Positions 15,263-23,093 of a stretch of DNA of 32,498 bases are shown here, piece by piece. The DNA comes from UBA4735 sp035935465 (GTDB lineage: Bacteria; Chloroflexota; Limnocylindria; P2-11E), in contig DASYXA010000087.1 of NCBI GenBank assembly GCA_035935465.1, forward strand, positions 1 through 32,498, written 5' to 3'. Both the position numbers and the translations under genes were made by a program. Every line of letters begins with the position of its first letter. The first letter of the stretch is position 1. Below the pieces are notes generated by a model that saw nothing but the letters and a program-made list of their open reading frames with translations, was not told the DNA's origin and did not search any database.

Positions 15263-16230
15263 GCGGCGCGCTGGCCGGAGCCAAGGTCATCGTCACCGGT
15301 GGCGCGGGGACCGTCGGGTCGCACGTCGTCGACGCGGCGATCGCGGCGGGGGCGAAGGAGGTCATCGCCCTCGATGCGCTCGTGCGCGGGGTCCCGGAGA
15401 ACCTGCTCCCGGCCACCGCGACCGGCCGGGCGGTGCTCCGCGAGATGGACATCCGCGATCGCGCCGGCGTCCACGACGCGATCGCCGGGGCCGACGTCGT
15501 GTTCCACCAGGCCGCGTTGCGCTGGACCCGCTGCCAGGAGGCGCCGCGCGAGTGCCAGGAGGTCATGGTCGACGGCACGTACAACGTGCTCGAGGCCGCC
15601 GCCGCGGCGGGTGTGCGCCACGTGGTGCTGGCCTCGAGCGCCGTCGTGTACGGCGACCCGGTGCGGCTTCCGATGCACGAGGACCAGCCGCTCCAGGGCA
15701 CGACCGTCTACGGCGCGATGAAGGTCGCGAACGAGCAGCTGGCCCGCGCGTTCGCGCACCTCGAGGGCCTGCACTGCACGACGCTGCGCTACTTCAACGT
15801 GTACGGACCGCGGATGGACGTCCGGTCGCGCTCGGTCGAGGTCATGGTGCGTTGGCTCGACCGCATCGACCAGGGCAAGCCGCTGACGCTGTTCGGCGAT
15901 GGTTCGGCGTCGGTCGACTTCGTGTTCGTCGAAGACGTCGCGCGGGCGAACATCCTGGCCTGCGAGCGCGATCGCCCGGACGCTATCGTGAACATCTGCA
16001 GCGGCGTCGAGACGAAGATGCGAGATCTCGCGGCGCTGCTGCTCCGGCTCACCGAGAGCTCGGTCGGAATGGAGTTCATGCCCCAGCCCGACGGCGCCCT
16101 GCCGGCACGGCGGTTCGGTGACCCGACCCGGGCCCGCGGGTTGCTCGGGTTCGAGGCGACCACGAAGCTCGAAGAGGGCGTGCGCAGGCTCATCGATTGG
16201 CGGAAAGAGGTCCTGAAGAATGGCAGTTGA
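15256..16230 (+). CDS. NAD-dependent sugar-nucleotide epimerase/dehydratase (extended SDR)
   Basis: This 324-residue extended short-chain dehydrogenase has the cofactor motif V-T-G-G-A-G-T-V-G-S (TGxxGxxG) near the N-terminus, the D-I-R-D acidic stretch and A-S-S-A-V-V-Y-G. The catalytic Y-x3-K is in V-Y-G-A-M-K, and the sugar-binding Y-F-N-V-Y-G-P-R motif follows. These features place it with the GalE/WbpP and RmlB-like epimerases and dehydratases acting on UDP- or dTDP-hexoses in the cytoplasm. GTG at 15256 gives a 7-base overlap with the previous gene; the CTG right after it is less likely. The gene overlaps the next ATG by 11 bases. Confidence 0.86.
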   Translation: MLSGALAGAKVIVTGGAGTVGSHVVDAAIAAGAKEVIALDALVRGVPENLLPATATGRAVLREMDIRDRAGVHDAIAGADVVFHQAALRWTRCQEAPRECQEVMVDGTYNVLEAAAAAGVRHVVLASSAVVYGDPVRLPMHEDQPLQGTTVYGAMKVANEQLARAFAHLEGLHCTTLRYFNVYGPRMDVRSRSVEVMVRWLDRIDQGKPLTLFGDGSASVDFVFVEDVARANILACERDRPDAIVNICSGVETKMRDLAALLLRLTESSVGMEFMPQPDGALPARRFGDPTRARGLLGFEATTKLEEGVRRLIDWRKEVLKNGS

Positions 16231-17380
16231 GGCGAAGAAGAAGCTCAACGTCCCGATCACCAAGCCCTCGCTCGGCGAGGAAGAGGCCAGGGCGCCGTAC
16301 GACTCGATCAAGAGCGGGTGGGTGACCCAGGGCCCGAAGGTCGCCGAGTTCGAGAAGGCCGTCGCGGCGTACGTCGGCGCGAAGCACGGCATCGCGACCA
16401 CGTCGTGCACCACCGGCCTGCACCTCGCGCTCGCCACCGCCGGCGTCGGTCCGGGCGACGAGGTCATCGTCCCGTCGTTCACGTTCATCGCGTCGGCGAA
16501 CGCGATCCTGTACACCGGCGCGACCGTCGTGTTCGCCGACATCGACGCGCGCACGTACAACATCGACCCGAACGACATCGAGCGGCGCATCACGAGCAGG
16601 ACGAAGGCGATCATGCCGGTGGACCAGATCGGCATGACCGCGGACATGGACGCGATCAACGGGATCGCGAAGCAGCACGGCATCGACGTGATCGAGGACG
16701 CCGCGCCGACCATCGGCAGCGCGTACAAGGGCCGTCGGACCGGCTCGAACGCGCACCAGACGGTGTTCAGCTTCCACCCGCGCAAGGTCATCACCACCGG
16801 CGAGGGCGGGATGATCACGACCGACGACGACGCGCTCGCCGACCGCGCGCGCAAGCTGCGCGCGCACGGCATGAGCGTCTCGGACCTCGACCGCCACAAC
16901 GCCGATCGCGTGATCATCGAGGAGTACAACGAGCTCGGCTTCAACTACCGGATGACCGACATCCAGGCGTCGATCGGGCTCGTCCAGCTCCGCCGGCTGC
17001 CGGAGCTCCTTGCGACCCGGATCGCGAAGGCCCGGCGGTACAACGACGAGCTCCCGGCGATCAAGGGTCTCGAGATCCCGTACGTGCCGCCCTACGCGAC
17101 GCACACGTATCAGAGCTACTGCCTCCGGCTCACGAAGGACTGCCGGCTCGACCGCGAGACGCTGATGACGAACCTGCTGCGCCGCGGGATCGCGACGCGC
17201 CGCGGGGTCATGGCCTCGCACCTCGAGAAGACGTACACGGACCGCATCGCGCCCGTCTCGCTCCCGGTCACCGAGGAGGCGACCCAGCACACGATGCTCA
17301 TCCCGCTGTTCGCCACGATGACCGAGGAGGAGCAGACGTACGTGATCGACGCGCTCCGTGAGGAGCTTGGGCCGGCGTAG
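16220..17380 (+). CDS. DegT/DnrJ/EryC1 sugar aminotransferase (second)
   Basis: This 386-residue PLP-dependent sugar aminotransferase has the Schiff-base lysine in F-S-F-H-P-R-K-V-I-T-T-G-E-G-G, the form found in PglE/ArnB/PseC-type enzymes that aminate 4-keto sugars. The upstream aminotransferase instead has the SKNLG type. Other family motifs are T-S-C-T-T-G-L-H-L, P-S-F-T-F-I-A-S-A-N, I-E-D-A-A-P-T-I-G and N-Y-R-M-T-D-I-Q-A-S-I-G. The distinct lysine context, and its place right after an extended SDR, suggest the pair makes a second amino sugar, the SDR supplying the keto-sugar. ATG at 16220 lies inside the end of the epimerase gene. The 3' end carries the start of the following lipoprotein. 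Confidence 0.9.
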   Translation: MAVEAKKKLNVPITKPSLGEEEARAPYDSIKSGWVTQGPKVAEFEKAVAAYVGAKHGIATTSCTTGLHLALATAGVGPGDEVIVPSFTFIASANAILYTGATVVFADIDARTYNIDPNDIERRITSRTKAIMPVDQIGMTADMDAINGIAKQHGIDVIEDAAPTIGSAYKGRRTGSNAHQTVFSFHPRKVITTGEGGMITTDDDALADRARKLRAHGMSVSDLDRHNADRVIIEEYNELGFNYRMTDIQASIGLVQLRRLPELLATRIAKARRYNDELPAIKGLEIPYVPPYATHTYQSYCLRLTKDCRLDRETLMTNLLRRGIATRRGVMASHLEKTYTDRIAPVSLPVTEEATQHTMLIPLFATMTEEEQTYVIDALREELGPA

Positions 17381-18326
17381 CGCCCGCCTGGCCCTCGCCG
17401 GGCTGGTGATCGCGGCCTGCGGTCCTCTGGCGACGGTACCGTCCGCGACCCCGTCCGGCGGGCCGCCGACGGCGATCGCGCGCAGCTCCGGCACGTCAGC
17501 GCCGACCCGCCCCCCGCTCGCGACCTCGAGCGGGACGATCGCGATCGCGGCCCCGGAGCGCGACGCGTGGGCCCGCATCCGCGCCGCGCTCCCACCCGGC
17601 TCGCCGGTGGCGATGCCGACGTGGCTGCCGGCGACGCTCGATCGGGGCGGAGTCCTGATCGACAGGCTGAGCGCGCAACCCGGCGATCCGCGCTACGTCG
17701 TCACGTACCGGGGAGCCGGCCGGTCCATCGAATTCGGCATGGGCGGTGATGGCCCGCCGGACGGGGGGTCCGGGCTCGGGACGCGCGTCCGGCGGTCGCC
17801 CGCCGTGCTCAGCTTCCCCTCGGCGTTATTCACCGATCCATCGGCGCCCGGGGACCGCGTGCTCAAGTGGAAGGAAGCGGGTCACCTGCTCTGGGTCCGG
17901 ACGGCGAGCTATCCCGGCGGCGACCTCTTGCGCGTCGGCTGGGAGCTGGATGAGGTGACCGCGCCGCGTGCGAGCTACGTCCGGGTCAAGGACGGAGCGT
18001 GCGCCTCCGCGACCAAGCCCGAGGACACGGTCGACCGGCTGTTGGCGCTCATCGGCTCAGGCGACCAGGACGCGGTCCTCGATTGCTTCGCGCTCGACGT
18101 CGGGCTCGCGAACTGGGCGACGCTGCCCACCACGACGGATCGCGCCGTCCGCTCGATCGGTGATGTCGGCGGCCGCCGGTACGTGCAGGGCTCGTGGCGC
18201 TTCACGAGCGAGCCGGCGTTCTGGACGCAGGGCTCGACGGGCAACCAGTTCTTCCAGCTCGGCATCGAGGGCGGTCGCTGGCGCGTCTTCGAGGGTGGGA
18301 CCGCGGCATACGGCGCTCCGCCGTAG
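17358..18326 (+). CDS. Lipoprotein of unknown family
   Basis: The GTG at 17358 lies 23 bases inside the aminotransferase gene, so the gene is probably the last of the sugar operon. The 322-residue product begins with a signal peptide R-R-S-A-R-L-A-L-A-G-L-V-I-A-A-C, where the lipobox A-A-C marks the lipidated cysteine. A Ser/Thr/Pro/Ala-rich linker follows to about residue 60, then a folded extracytoplasmic part of about 260 residues. This part has the strand-rich pattern L-L-W-V-R-T and two cysteines around G-A-C-A-S and D-C-F-A. I do not recognise the family. It would be a surface lipoprotein matured by Lgt and could be a cell-wall-associated accessory factor. Its stop is three bases from the end of the opposing nucleotidyltransferase remnant. 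Confidence 0.75.
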   Translation: MRSLGRRSARLALAGLVIAACGPLATVPSATPSGGPPTAIARSSGTSAPTRPPLATSSGTIAIAAPERDAWARIRAALPPGSPVAMPTWLPATLDRGGVLIDRLSAQPGDPRYVVTYRGAGRSIEFGMGGDGPPDGGSGLGTRVRRSPAVLSFPSALFTDPSAPGDRVLKWKEAGHLLWVRTASYPGGDLLRVGWELDEVTAPRASYVRVKDGACASATKPEDTVDRLLALIGSGDQDAVLDCFALDVGLANWATLPTTTDRAVRSIGDVGGRRYVQGSWRFTSEPAFWTQGSTGNQFFQLGIEGGRWRVFEGGTAAYGAPP

Positions 18327-18329
18327 CAG

Positions 18330-18490
18330 CTACAGCTTGTCCACCTGGCCAACTTCGCAGAGCCACACGATGTCGTATGCATGTTTGTTCTTGTCGCGAT
18401 GGAGGAGCGCATCGGCCTTTGAAGCCAAGAAGGCGGCGGATGCGGTCACCTCAAACGGCAACGCGGCGACGCCGGCTGGGGTCTGTTGGA
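18330..18490 (-). pseudogene. C-terminal remnant of a nucleotidyltransferase-like (AbiEii type) protein
   Basis: The minus strand codes, in a short frame ending at 18330, for P-F-E-V-T-A-S-A-A-F-L then A-S-K-A-D-A-L-L-H-R-D-K-N-K-H-A-Y-D-I-V-W-L. The motif K-x-x-A-L-x-x-R-x-x-x-K-x-A-Y-D-I is the hallmark end of nucleotidyltransferases of the AbiEii / DUF1814 group (family: KalAl..R.k.KDaYDi), with the Asp of KDAYD replaced by His. The upstream half of the gene is missing; the frame runs into the 3' end of the neighbouring membrane-protein gene instead. This looks like a gene fossil left when the island was inserted or rearranged. Family naming rests on this one motif. Confidence 0.55.
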
Positions 18491-18495
18491 CGCCG

Positions 18496-19134
18496 CTACT
18501 GCCTGCGAGCCGCTCTCGCGACACGCCGCCAGATGGACAATGCGATGGCGAGAGCGACGACCAATACGAGAACGGCCATCGACGCAACCCATCCCGGCGG
18601 TCCCGAACCGACCGACGTGCTCGGAAGGCTTGATGACGACTTGTTTGGTTCCGCAGACGGGTTCTGCGCAGCCGTGGTTAGGTACGCGTTTCCGGCCGCA
18701 TCAAGATTTACTCCAAAGCAGCCGCTCGAGCCTTTCGCTGGGCCCTGTACATCCCGGGGAAGGAAGAAGCTACCGGTGCCGGCGCTCGTCTCCAGCCGCT
18801 GCAGCGCAGGACCCCGGTCCAAAGCGTCGATCAACGTGCCACAGAACTCAGCCGGGATGGGTTCGACACGATATGAGACATATCGGGCGTGGCCATCGAT
18901 CGGTCCAAGCACGCAGACGCGAGCACCGACCGTCAGTGGCGCGCCCCCGGCGCCAGGCGCAACGCCGGATGAATAGCCTCCGATCAGAATCATGCCAGCC
19001 AGTGTTGTCGTCGCGGGTCGGAAGTCCGTTACGACGCCGCAGAATATGTGTGTCTCCGCGCCGATCGCACGTTCGGCCGAACCGAAGACGACCAAAATCA
19101 GCACGAATGCTGCGCACGACGCCTTGATGAGCAT
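18496..19134 (-). CDS. Exported protein with C-terminal membrane anchor, unknown family
   Basis: This 212-residue protein has an N-terminal signal peptide (A-A-F-V-L-I-L-V-V-F-G-S-A, ending near A-I-G-A) and a C-terminal hydrophobic helix (W-V-A-S-M-A-V-L-V-L-V-V-A-L-A-I-A) followed by an Arg-rich tail R-R-V-A-R-A-A-R-R, so the body faces outside. A Ser-rich linker precedes the anchor. The body has four cysteines (F-C-G-V, R-V-C-V, E-F-C-G, S-G-C-F) that could make two disulfides. I do not recognise the family. ATG at 19134 forms TGATG with the stop of the beta-propeller gene, so they are translationally coupled; a GTG one codon earlier (19137) is possible. The lower GC and codon choice match its two upstream neighbours and not the flanks. 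Confidence 0.65.
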   Translation of the reverse strand: MLIKASCAAFVLILVVFGSAERAIGAETHIFCGVVTDFRPATTTLAGMILIGGYSSGVAPGAGGAPLTVGARVCVLGPIDGHARYVSYRVEPIPAEFCGTLIDALDRGPALQRLETSAGTGSFFLPRDVQGPAKGSSGCFGVNLDAAGNAYLTTAAQNPSAEPNKSSSSLPSTSVGSGPPGWVASMAVLVLVVALAIALSIWRRVARAARRQ

Positions 19135-20249
19135 CACGGTGCCACGGGCGTCCACGTGGCGCCGCCATCAGTGGTGCGAAGGAGTTGTCCGATAGCGGTT
19201 GTACCAGTGATAGACAGAGCCCATCCAAGCGACCCGCTGACAAAGTCGACGCCCGCGACGGTCGCTGACAGGCCCACCGCCGTGGCACGACGCGTTGACC
19301 GACCGCCGTCAGCCGTTGTCTTCAACTGCCCGTCGATGATCACGGCCCAATGGTTGGCGTCCGCGATCGCGAACGCGTGCGGCGCGTCCGCGACGAATGG
19401 CGCCGAGGACACCTCGTCGATGGCAATGCTCCAAGTGGCACCTCCGTCGCGAGTAACGAAGAACGAGAAACCTGGTGCCGTCGATGGAGAATGATCTTGG
19501 GAATAGCTCACGAATAGAGCGCCAGTGTTCAAGTCGAACATCCGCGGTGTGGTGAACAGCGCACGTGTCCCCGAGTGGGAGGTTGGGATAGCCGGACTCA
19601 CATCCGTCCATGAGACCCCGCCGTCGACGGTCCGGAGGAGCCGACCACCGCGCGCGTAACCGTTGCTCGCCAGCCAACCTACCTTCGTCGACGAGAACCT
19701 GATCGCGCCGCGCCCGATCATTGGCATCGCGCGCCATGTGGCGCCACCGTCGTCGGTCGCGAGCAACTGGCTCGGCGCGGCTAGCGGACTGCCTTCGAGC
19801 GCAATCTCCAGCCAGCCGTGCTGTTGGTCGAAGAACGTGAAGAGCATCGAACCCGGGGAGCCCCAGAGCGTGCGCCCTGCCGTGGTGCGTGTCCACGTCG
19901 TCCCGCCATCCGAGGTGCGAAACAGCTGCAGCTCCGTTCCGACCGGAGTCGTCAGCGTTCGTGCCCCAGGCGCGACCGCCCATCCATGACTGGCGTCGAG
20001 GAAGAACACGGTGGCGAGTTGTGCCGCTGTAATGCCGGGCGGTGTTGCCGTCGCCCAGGTCGTCCCCGCGTCACGCGTCACAGCGAGACGGTCGGTGGTG
20101 AGCGCCCATCCGAACTGCGGCGTCACAAGTTTCATCCGACGCGTTGGCGTGGCCGCTGTCGCTCGCTCGTGCCCGACGTGTCCGAGCAGACCCGCAATCG
20201 CAACGACCACGACTAGGAAGCGAATCGCGATCCACACGGTCCGTCTCAC
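19134..20249 (-). CDS. Exported Asp-box (BNR) beta-propeller protein
   Basis: This 371-residue protein has an N-terminal hydrophobic signal (W-I-A-I-R-F-L-V-V-V-V-A-I-A-G-L-L) and then six Asp-box turns, S/T-x-D-G-G-x-T-W type: R-D-A-G-T-T-W, S-D-G-G-T-T-W, T-D-D-G-G-A-T-W, V-D-G-G-V-S-W, R-D-G-G-A-T-W and T-D-G-G-A-T-W. The repeats run at roughly regular spacing over residues ~60-370, which is a beta-propeller of the sialidase/Ycf48-like fold. No Arg triad or catalytic Asp for a sialidase is evident, so a binding role is more likely. GTG at 20249 forms GTGA with the upstream stop; the frame is open to 20318 without the signal. The stop overlaps the start of the membrane-anchored gene by one base. 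Confidence 0.78.
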   Translation of the reverse strand: MRRTVWIAIRFLVVVVAIAGLLGHVGHERATAATPTRRMKLVTPQFGWALTTDRLAVTRDAGTTWATATPPGITAAQLATVFFLDASHGWAVAPGARTLTTPVGTELQLFRTSDGGTTWTRTTAGRTLWGSPGSMLFTFFDQQHGWLEIALEGSPLAAPSQLLATDDGGATWRAMPMIGRGAIRFSSTKVGWLASNGYARGGRLLRTVDGGVSWTDVSPAIPTSHSGTRALFTTPRMFDLNTGALFVSYSQDHSPSTAPGFSFFVTRDGGATWSIAIDEVSSAPFVADAPHAFAIADANHWAVIIDGQLKTTADGGRSTRRATAVGLSATVAGVDFVSGSLGWALSITGTTAIGQLLRTTDGGATWTPVAP

Positions 20250-21222
20250 GGGTGCGCTCCCGGGCAGTTCGGGAAGGCCGGATCTTGCCCCCAACCCTTT
20301 CCGGCGACAAGCCCCCAAGCGCAGTTCTGATCTATCTCACGCCAGGTGCCGTTGAACAGAACGCAGTCGCTGTGGTTGACCTGGTCGAGGCAAGGCCAAT
20401 TGGCAAACTGATGTACGCGACCATAGGGTGGCTGCGTCGCCCATGAGGTGGGCTGAATGAACGACGTGTTCCAGACAGACACGCAGGGTTGGCTGTCGGA
20501 ACAGTTCCACTCCGCGAACCAGATGTCATCCGGCGGATTCGGCCCGGTTGCGAAGGATTGCATCTCGGTGCCAGACGAGGACCCGTAGATGCCAGCGGCG
20601 CGGCCCTCGTAGAGCTTCATCTGATTCAGCCAACCGTGCTCGTACTCCAGCACGGCAGTCTTGCAGGCTGGCGTACCCGTGTGGTAGCCCTCCATGTCGC
20701 TGTAGATGATCGTCGGCGCGGCCAAGCCGAGACTTCTTGCGGCGGATGACGCGTCGACTGCGGCCTGCACGCCTTGGTTGTATGCGGTGGTCGGATCCAA
20801 CGACATCCGCGCCAGTCCCCCCTGATCGCCACCCCAACAGGTGCCTGCCAACTGATGTCGATGGGCAAGAAGCCGAAACCGACATCGTCAACGGCCGATA
20901 CCCACTGCGGCGTGAGGTAAGGTTGGGAGCCTCGGTTGTTGCCGCTCACATAGATTCCGACATAGAAGTAGTGATATTTGGACCACGAGTACTGCATCTC
21001 TTGGAGCGTGAAACCGCCGTCGCGATCCAGACCGAGCGGATACGTGTAACTGTTGCCGGTCGGAAAGTTAGCCCGCGCTGTGTCGCTTCCCGCGAATAGC
21101 AGCAACAACAACAATGCAGCGCAGCCATTAAGGACGCCAAGCTGCCGCAGAAGACCGCGTCCGCGAGGTCGAGTTCGGCGACCGTAAACAACTTGCCTGA
21201 ACCTGATCAACGTTGCGGGCAC
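20246..21222 (-). pseudogene. Secreted DUF1906 (Rv2525c-like) glycoside-hydrolase-like protein, frameshifted
   Basis: Two overlapping minus-strand frames together give one DUF1906 protein. The first (from GTG 21222) has a signal peptide (L-L-L-L-L-L-F-A-G) and the family N-terminus: F-T-L-Q-E-M, V-G-I-Y-V-S-G-N-N-R-G, S-Q-P-Y-L-T-P-Q-W-V and G-F-L-P-I-D-I-S-W-Q-A-P. Homology then moves one frame at about 20843-20846: T-C-W-G-G-D-Q-G-G, A-V-D-A-S-S-A-A-R-S-L-G, I-I-Y-S-D-M-E-G-Y, to the stop at 20246. The Asp-x-Glu pair (S-D-M-E) is the expected acidic site. The C-terminal part adds Cys-rich segments. Without the shift it would be a full-length secreted enzyme-like protein. A mutation or assembly error are the simplest explanations. 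It heads the island's three-gene operon. Confidence 0.7.
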
Positions 21223-21396
21223 GGTCCGGACTTTACCTCGGCCTTAACACGCCGCGTCAATGCACAATCGCGTAACGACGTGGCCTCGACGCGGATAGTT
21301 CCGCGGTCCACTCGAGCTGAAGTCGGCAGTCACATTCCCATGACAGCTCGGCGCGCTTATTCATTCATGAATGAAGATCAGTCTGTACTGGTTATG
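21223..21396. other. Low-GC intergenic region between GNAT and the exported operon
   Basis: These 174 bases hold no gene. Beyond the palindrome and -35-like box described separately I see no other repeat, terminator or RNA. A GAGG about 14 bases before the GTG at 21222 is too far to be a confident ribosome binding site. Confidence 0.6.
21360..21375. promoter_or_regulatory. Perfect 16-bp palindrome upstream of the DUF1906 operon
   Basis: TTCATTCATGAATGAA equals its own reverse complement. It lies 138 bases upstream of the DUF1906 start (minus strand), 20 bases past a TTGACA -35-like box at 21395-21400 (minus strand), which itself overlaps the GNAT stop. No clear -10 with 16-18 spacing is seen (CTTCAT at 18 bases has 3 of 6 matches). 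It is AT-rich in a GC-rich genome, which makes chance less likely. Candidate operator. Confidence 0.45.
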
Positions 21397-22383
21397 TCAA
21401 CCCGCTGCCATTGATCCGGCGCGTCTGAGGACCTTCAGGTACTGCACCATGTCGGACCGCCGCCGGTACCCCATGGTCTCGTTGATGTGCAGGATCGGCG
21501 CGTTCGTGGAGTCGTTGTCGGTCCGCACGCGGTCGACGCCGAGCGCGATCGCCTGCATGAGCGTCTCGCACTTGAGCGCGCGCGCGATCCCGCGACCCCG
21601 CGCCCTCCGCGCCATCCCGGTCCACTCGGTCGCGACCACGCCGCGCACCGGCGGGTAGGCGAGCATGGAGATGCCGAGGATGTCGTCAGCCTGTCGCGCG
21701 ATCCACATCCGGTCCTGACGGAGACCCGGCGAGGCCAGCCACTGCGTGAACTCCTCGAACGTCTGCTCGACGTGCGGCACCGTGGTCGGCACGTCGCCCT
21801 CGGCCTCGGTGCTCATCCGATGCAGCTTCGCCAGGCGGTCGGGGTCGGTGTCGCGCGCGAGCGTGAGGAGCTCGACGCCATCCCGGCGCAGCTTCGCCCG
21901 TGACGCTTCGGTCATCCGCTCGATGCGCGACCGCTCGGCGCCGAGGTCGAGCTCCCAGAACCGCTCGCGGCGCTCCTCGCGGTAGCCCCGCGCCGCGAGC
22001 ATGTCCTTCCTGAGCGTGTCGCCGTCCCACGCCCAGGTCGTCACCGTCGTGGTGCCGTCCGCCCGGGACTCCGCCTCCAACAGCTCGTACAGCGCGTCGA
22101 GACGCTCGGCCGTGCGCATCGCCGGTCGGAGCTCGGCGTCGATGCGCGTGAAGCGCTCGGGCATCTTCGCCCACTGGGGGTGCCGGCGGATCGTGTAGCC
22201 GGCGACCTCCGTCCCATGCGTGGCGATGCGCCGCTCGCTGACGTCATCGGTCGGGATCGACCACCAGTGGCGCTCGAGCTGCGGGTCCACCGCGTCGTCG
22301 GGGTGCACCTCGGTGCCGATGTCCGCGACCAGGGAGGCATCGTCCAGCGTCGCGGGCCGGAGCTCGAGGTCGGCGACTGTCAC
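21397..22383 (-). CDS. Tandem GNAT-domain acetyltransferase
   Basis: This 328-residue protein has two GNAT-like halves. The N-terminal half (L-R-P-A-T-L-D-D-A-S-L-V-A-D) is the start of the GNAT fold but lacks a clear acetyl-CoA P-loop. The C-terminal half has the acetyl-CoA site R-R-A-R-G-R-G-I-A-R-A-L-K (Q/R-x-x-G-x-G/A), then D-N-D-S-T-N-A-P-I-L-H-I-N-E-T-M-G-Y, a typical final alpha/beta of MshD-like or aminoglycoside-type GNATs. Only the second half is likely catalytic. The substrate is not predictable. GTG at 22383 overlaps the GT2 gene stop (GTGA), so the two are cotranscribed. The gene is GC-rich like the core and marks the edge of the accessory island. Confidence 0.82.
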   Translation of the reverse strand: MTVADLELRPATLDDASLVADIGTEVHPDDAVDPQLERHWWSIPTDDVSERRIATHGTEVAGYTIRRHPQWAKMPERFTRIDAELRPAMRTAERLDALYELLEAESRADGTTTVTTWAWDGDTLRKDMLAARGYREERRERFWELDLGAERSRIERMTEASRAKLRRDGVELLTLARDTDPDRLAKLHRMSTEAEGDVPTTVPHVEQTFEEFTQWLASPGLRQDRMWIARQADDILGISMLAYPPVRGVVATEWTGMARRARGRGIARALKCETLMQAIALGVDRVRTDNDSTNAPILHINETMGYRRRSDMVQYLKVLRRAGSMAAG

Positions 22384-23069
22384 CTGATCCTCCGCAGCGC
22401 CTTGTCGCGCGCGACCTGACCGAGCTGTTGTCCGTACTGCACGATCTCGCGCCGCCCGAACTTGGAGGCACCGAGCTCACGGTCGCGGAACGTGTACGGG
22501 ACCTCGACCGCCTTCGCGTAGCGGCCCCGCGCGATGACCTCGAAGCCGATCTTGAAGCCGATCGGGTTGAGCCGCACGCCGTCGATCACCGATCGGCGGA
22601 GCGCGAAGAAGCCGCTGGTCGCGTCGTGGACCGGGACGAGGACGTGGCCCATGAGGCAGGCGACGCGCGAGACCACCCGGCGCGTGAGCGGCCAGTCCTC
22701 CACGCCTCCGCCCGCGACGTAGCGCGAGCCGACCGCGAGGTCGGCGCCGTGCTCGACGGCGTCGACGAGCGCCGGCACGGTCTCGGGCGGATGCGAGAGA
22801 TCGGCGTCCATGACCACGAGGATGTCCCCGTGCGCCGCGGCGAATCCGGCGACCACGGCGCTCGCGAGGCCGGCCTTTCCCGCGCGCCGGACGACCTGCA
22901 CCGGGATGCGCGGCCCGAGCGCGGCCGCGATGTCGGCCGTTCCGTCCGGCGATCCGTCGTCGACGATCACGAGCTCCCACAGGTACCCGGCGAGCGCCGC
23001 GTGCAGCCGCTCGGCGAGCCCCGTCACCGAGCCCGCTTCGTTGTAGGTCGGCACGACGACGGAGAGCAT
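22380..23069 (-). CDS. Polyprenol-phosphate mannose synthase-like GT2
   Basis: This 229-residue GT-A fold enzyme of family GT2 transfers a sugar from GDP- or UDP-sugar to polyprenyl phosphate at the inner face of the membrane. The family pattern is complete: V-V-V-P-T-Y-N-E at the start, V-D-D-G-S-P-D-G-T, M-D-A-D-L-S-H-P-P-E with the metal-binding D-A-D, V-G-S-R-Y-V-A-G-G-G-V-x-x-W and D-A-T-S-G-F-F-A-L-R-R, then F-R-D-R-E-L-G-A-S-K-F. It resembles the catalytic domain of DPM1/Ppm1, without the extra membrane domain. ATG at 23069 precedes the first strand; the frame runs further upstream without homology. The start lies 24 bases from the divergent GT4 gene. Confidence 0.88.
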   Translation of the reverse strand: MLSVVVPTYNEAGSVTGLAERLHAALAGYLWELVIVDDGSPDGTADIAAALGPRIPVQVVRRAGKAGLASAVVAGFAAAHGDILVVMDADLSHPPETVPALVDAVEHGADLAVGSRYVAGGGVEDWPLTRRVVSRVACLMGHVLVPVHDATSGFFALRRSVIDGVRLNPIGFKIGFEVIARGRYAKAVEVPYTFRDRELGASKFGRREIVQYGQQLGQVARDKALRRIR

Positions 23070-23093
23070 CCGCGGCCTACTGTACGGAGGCCG

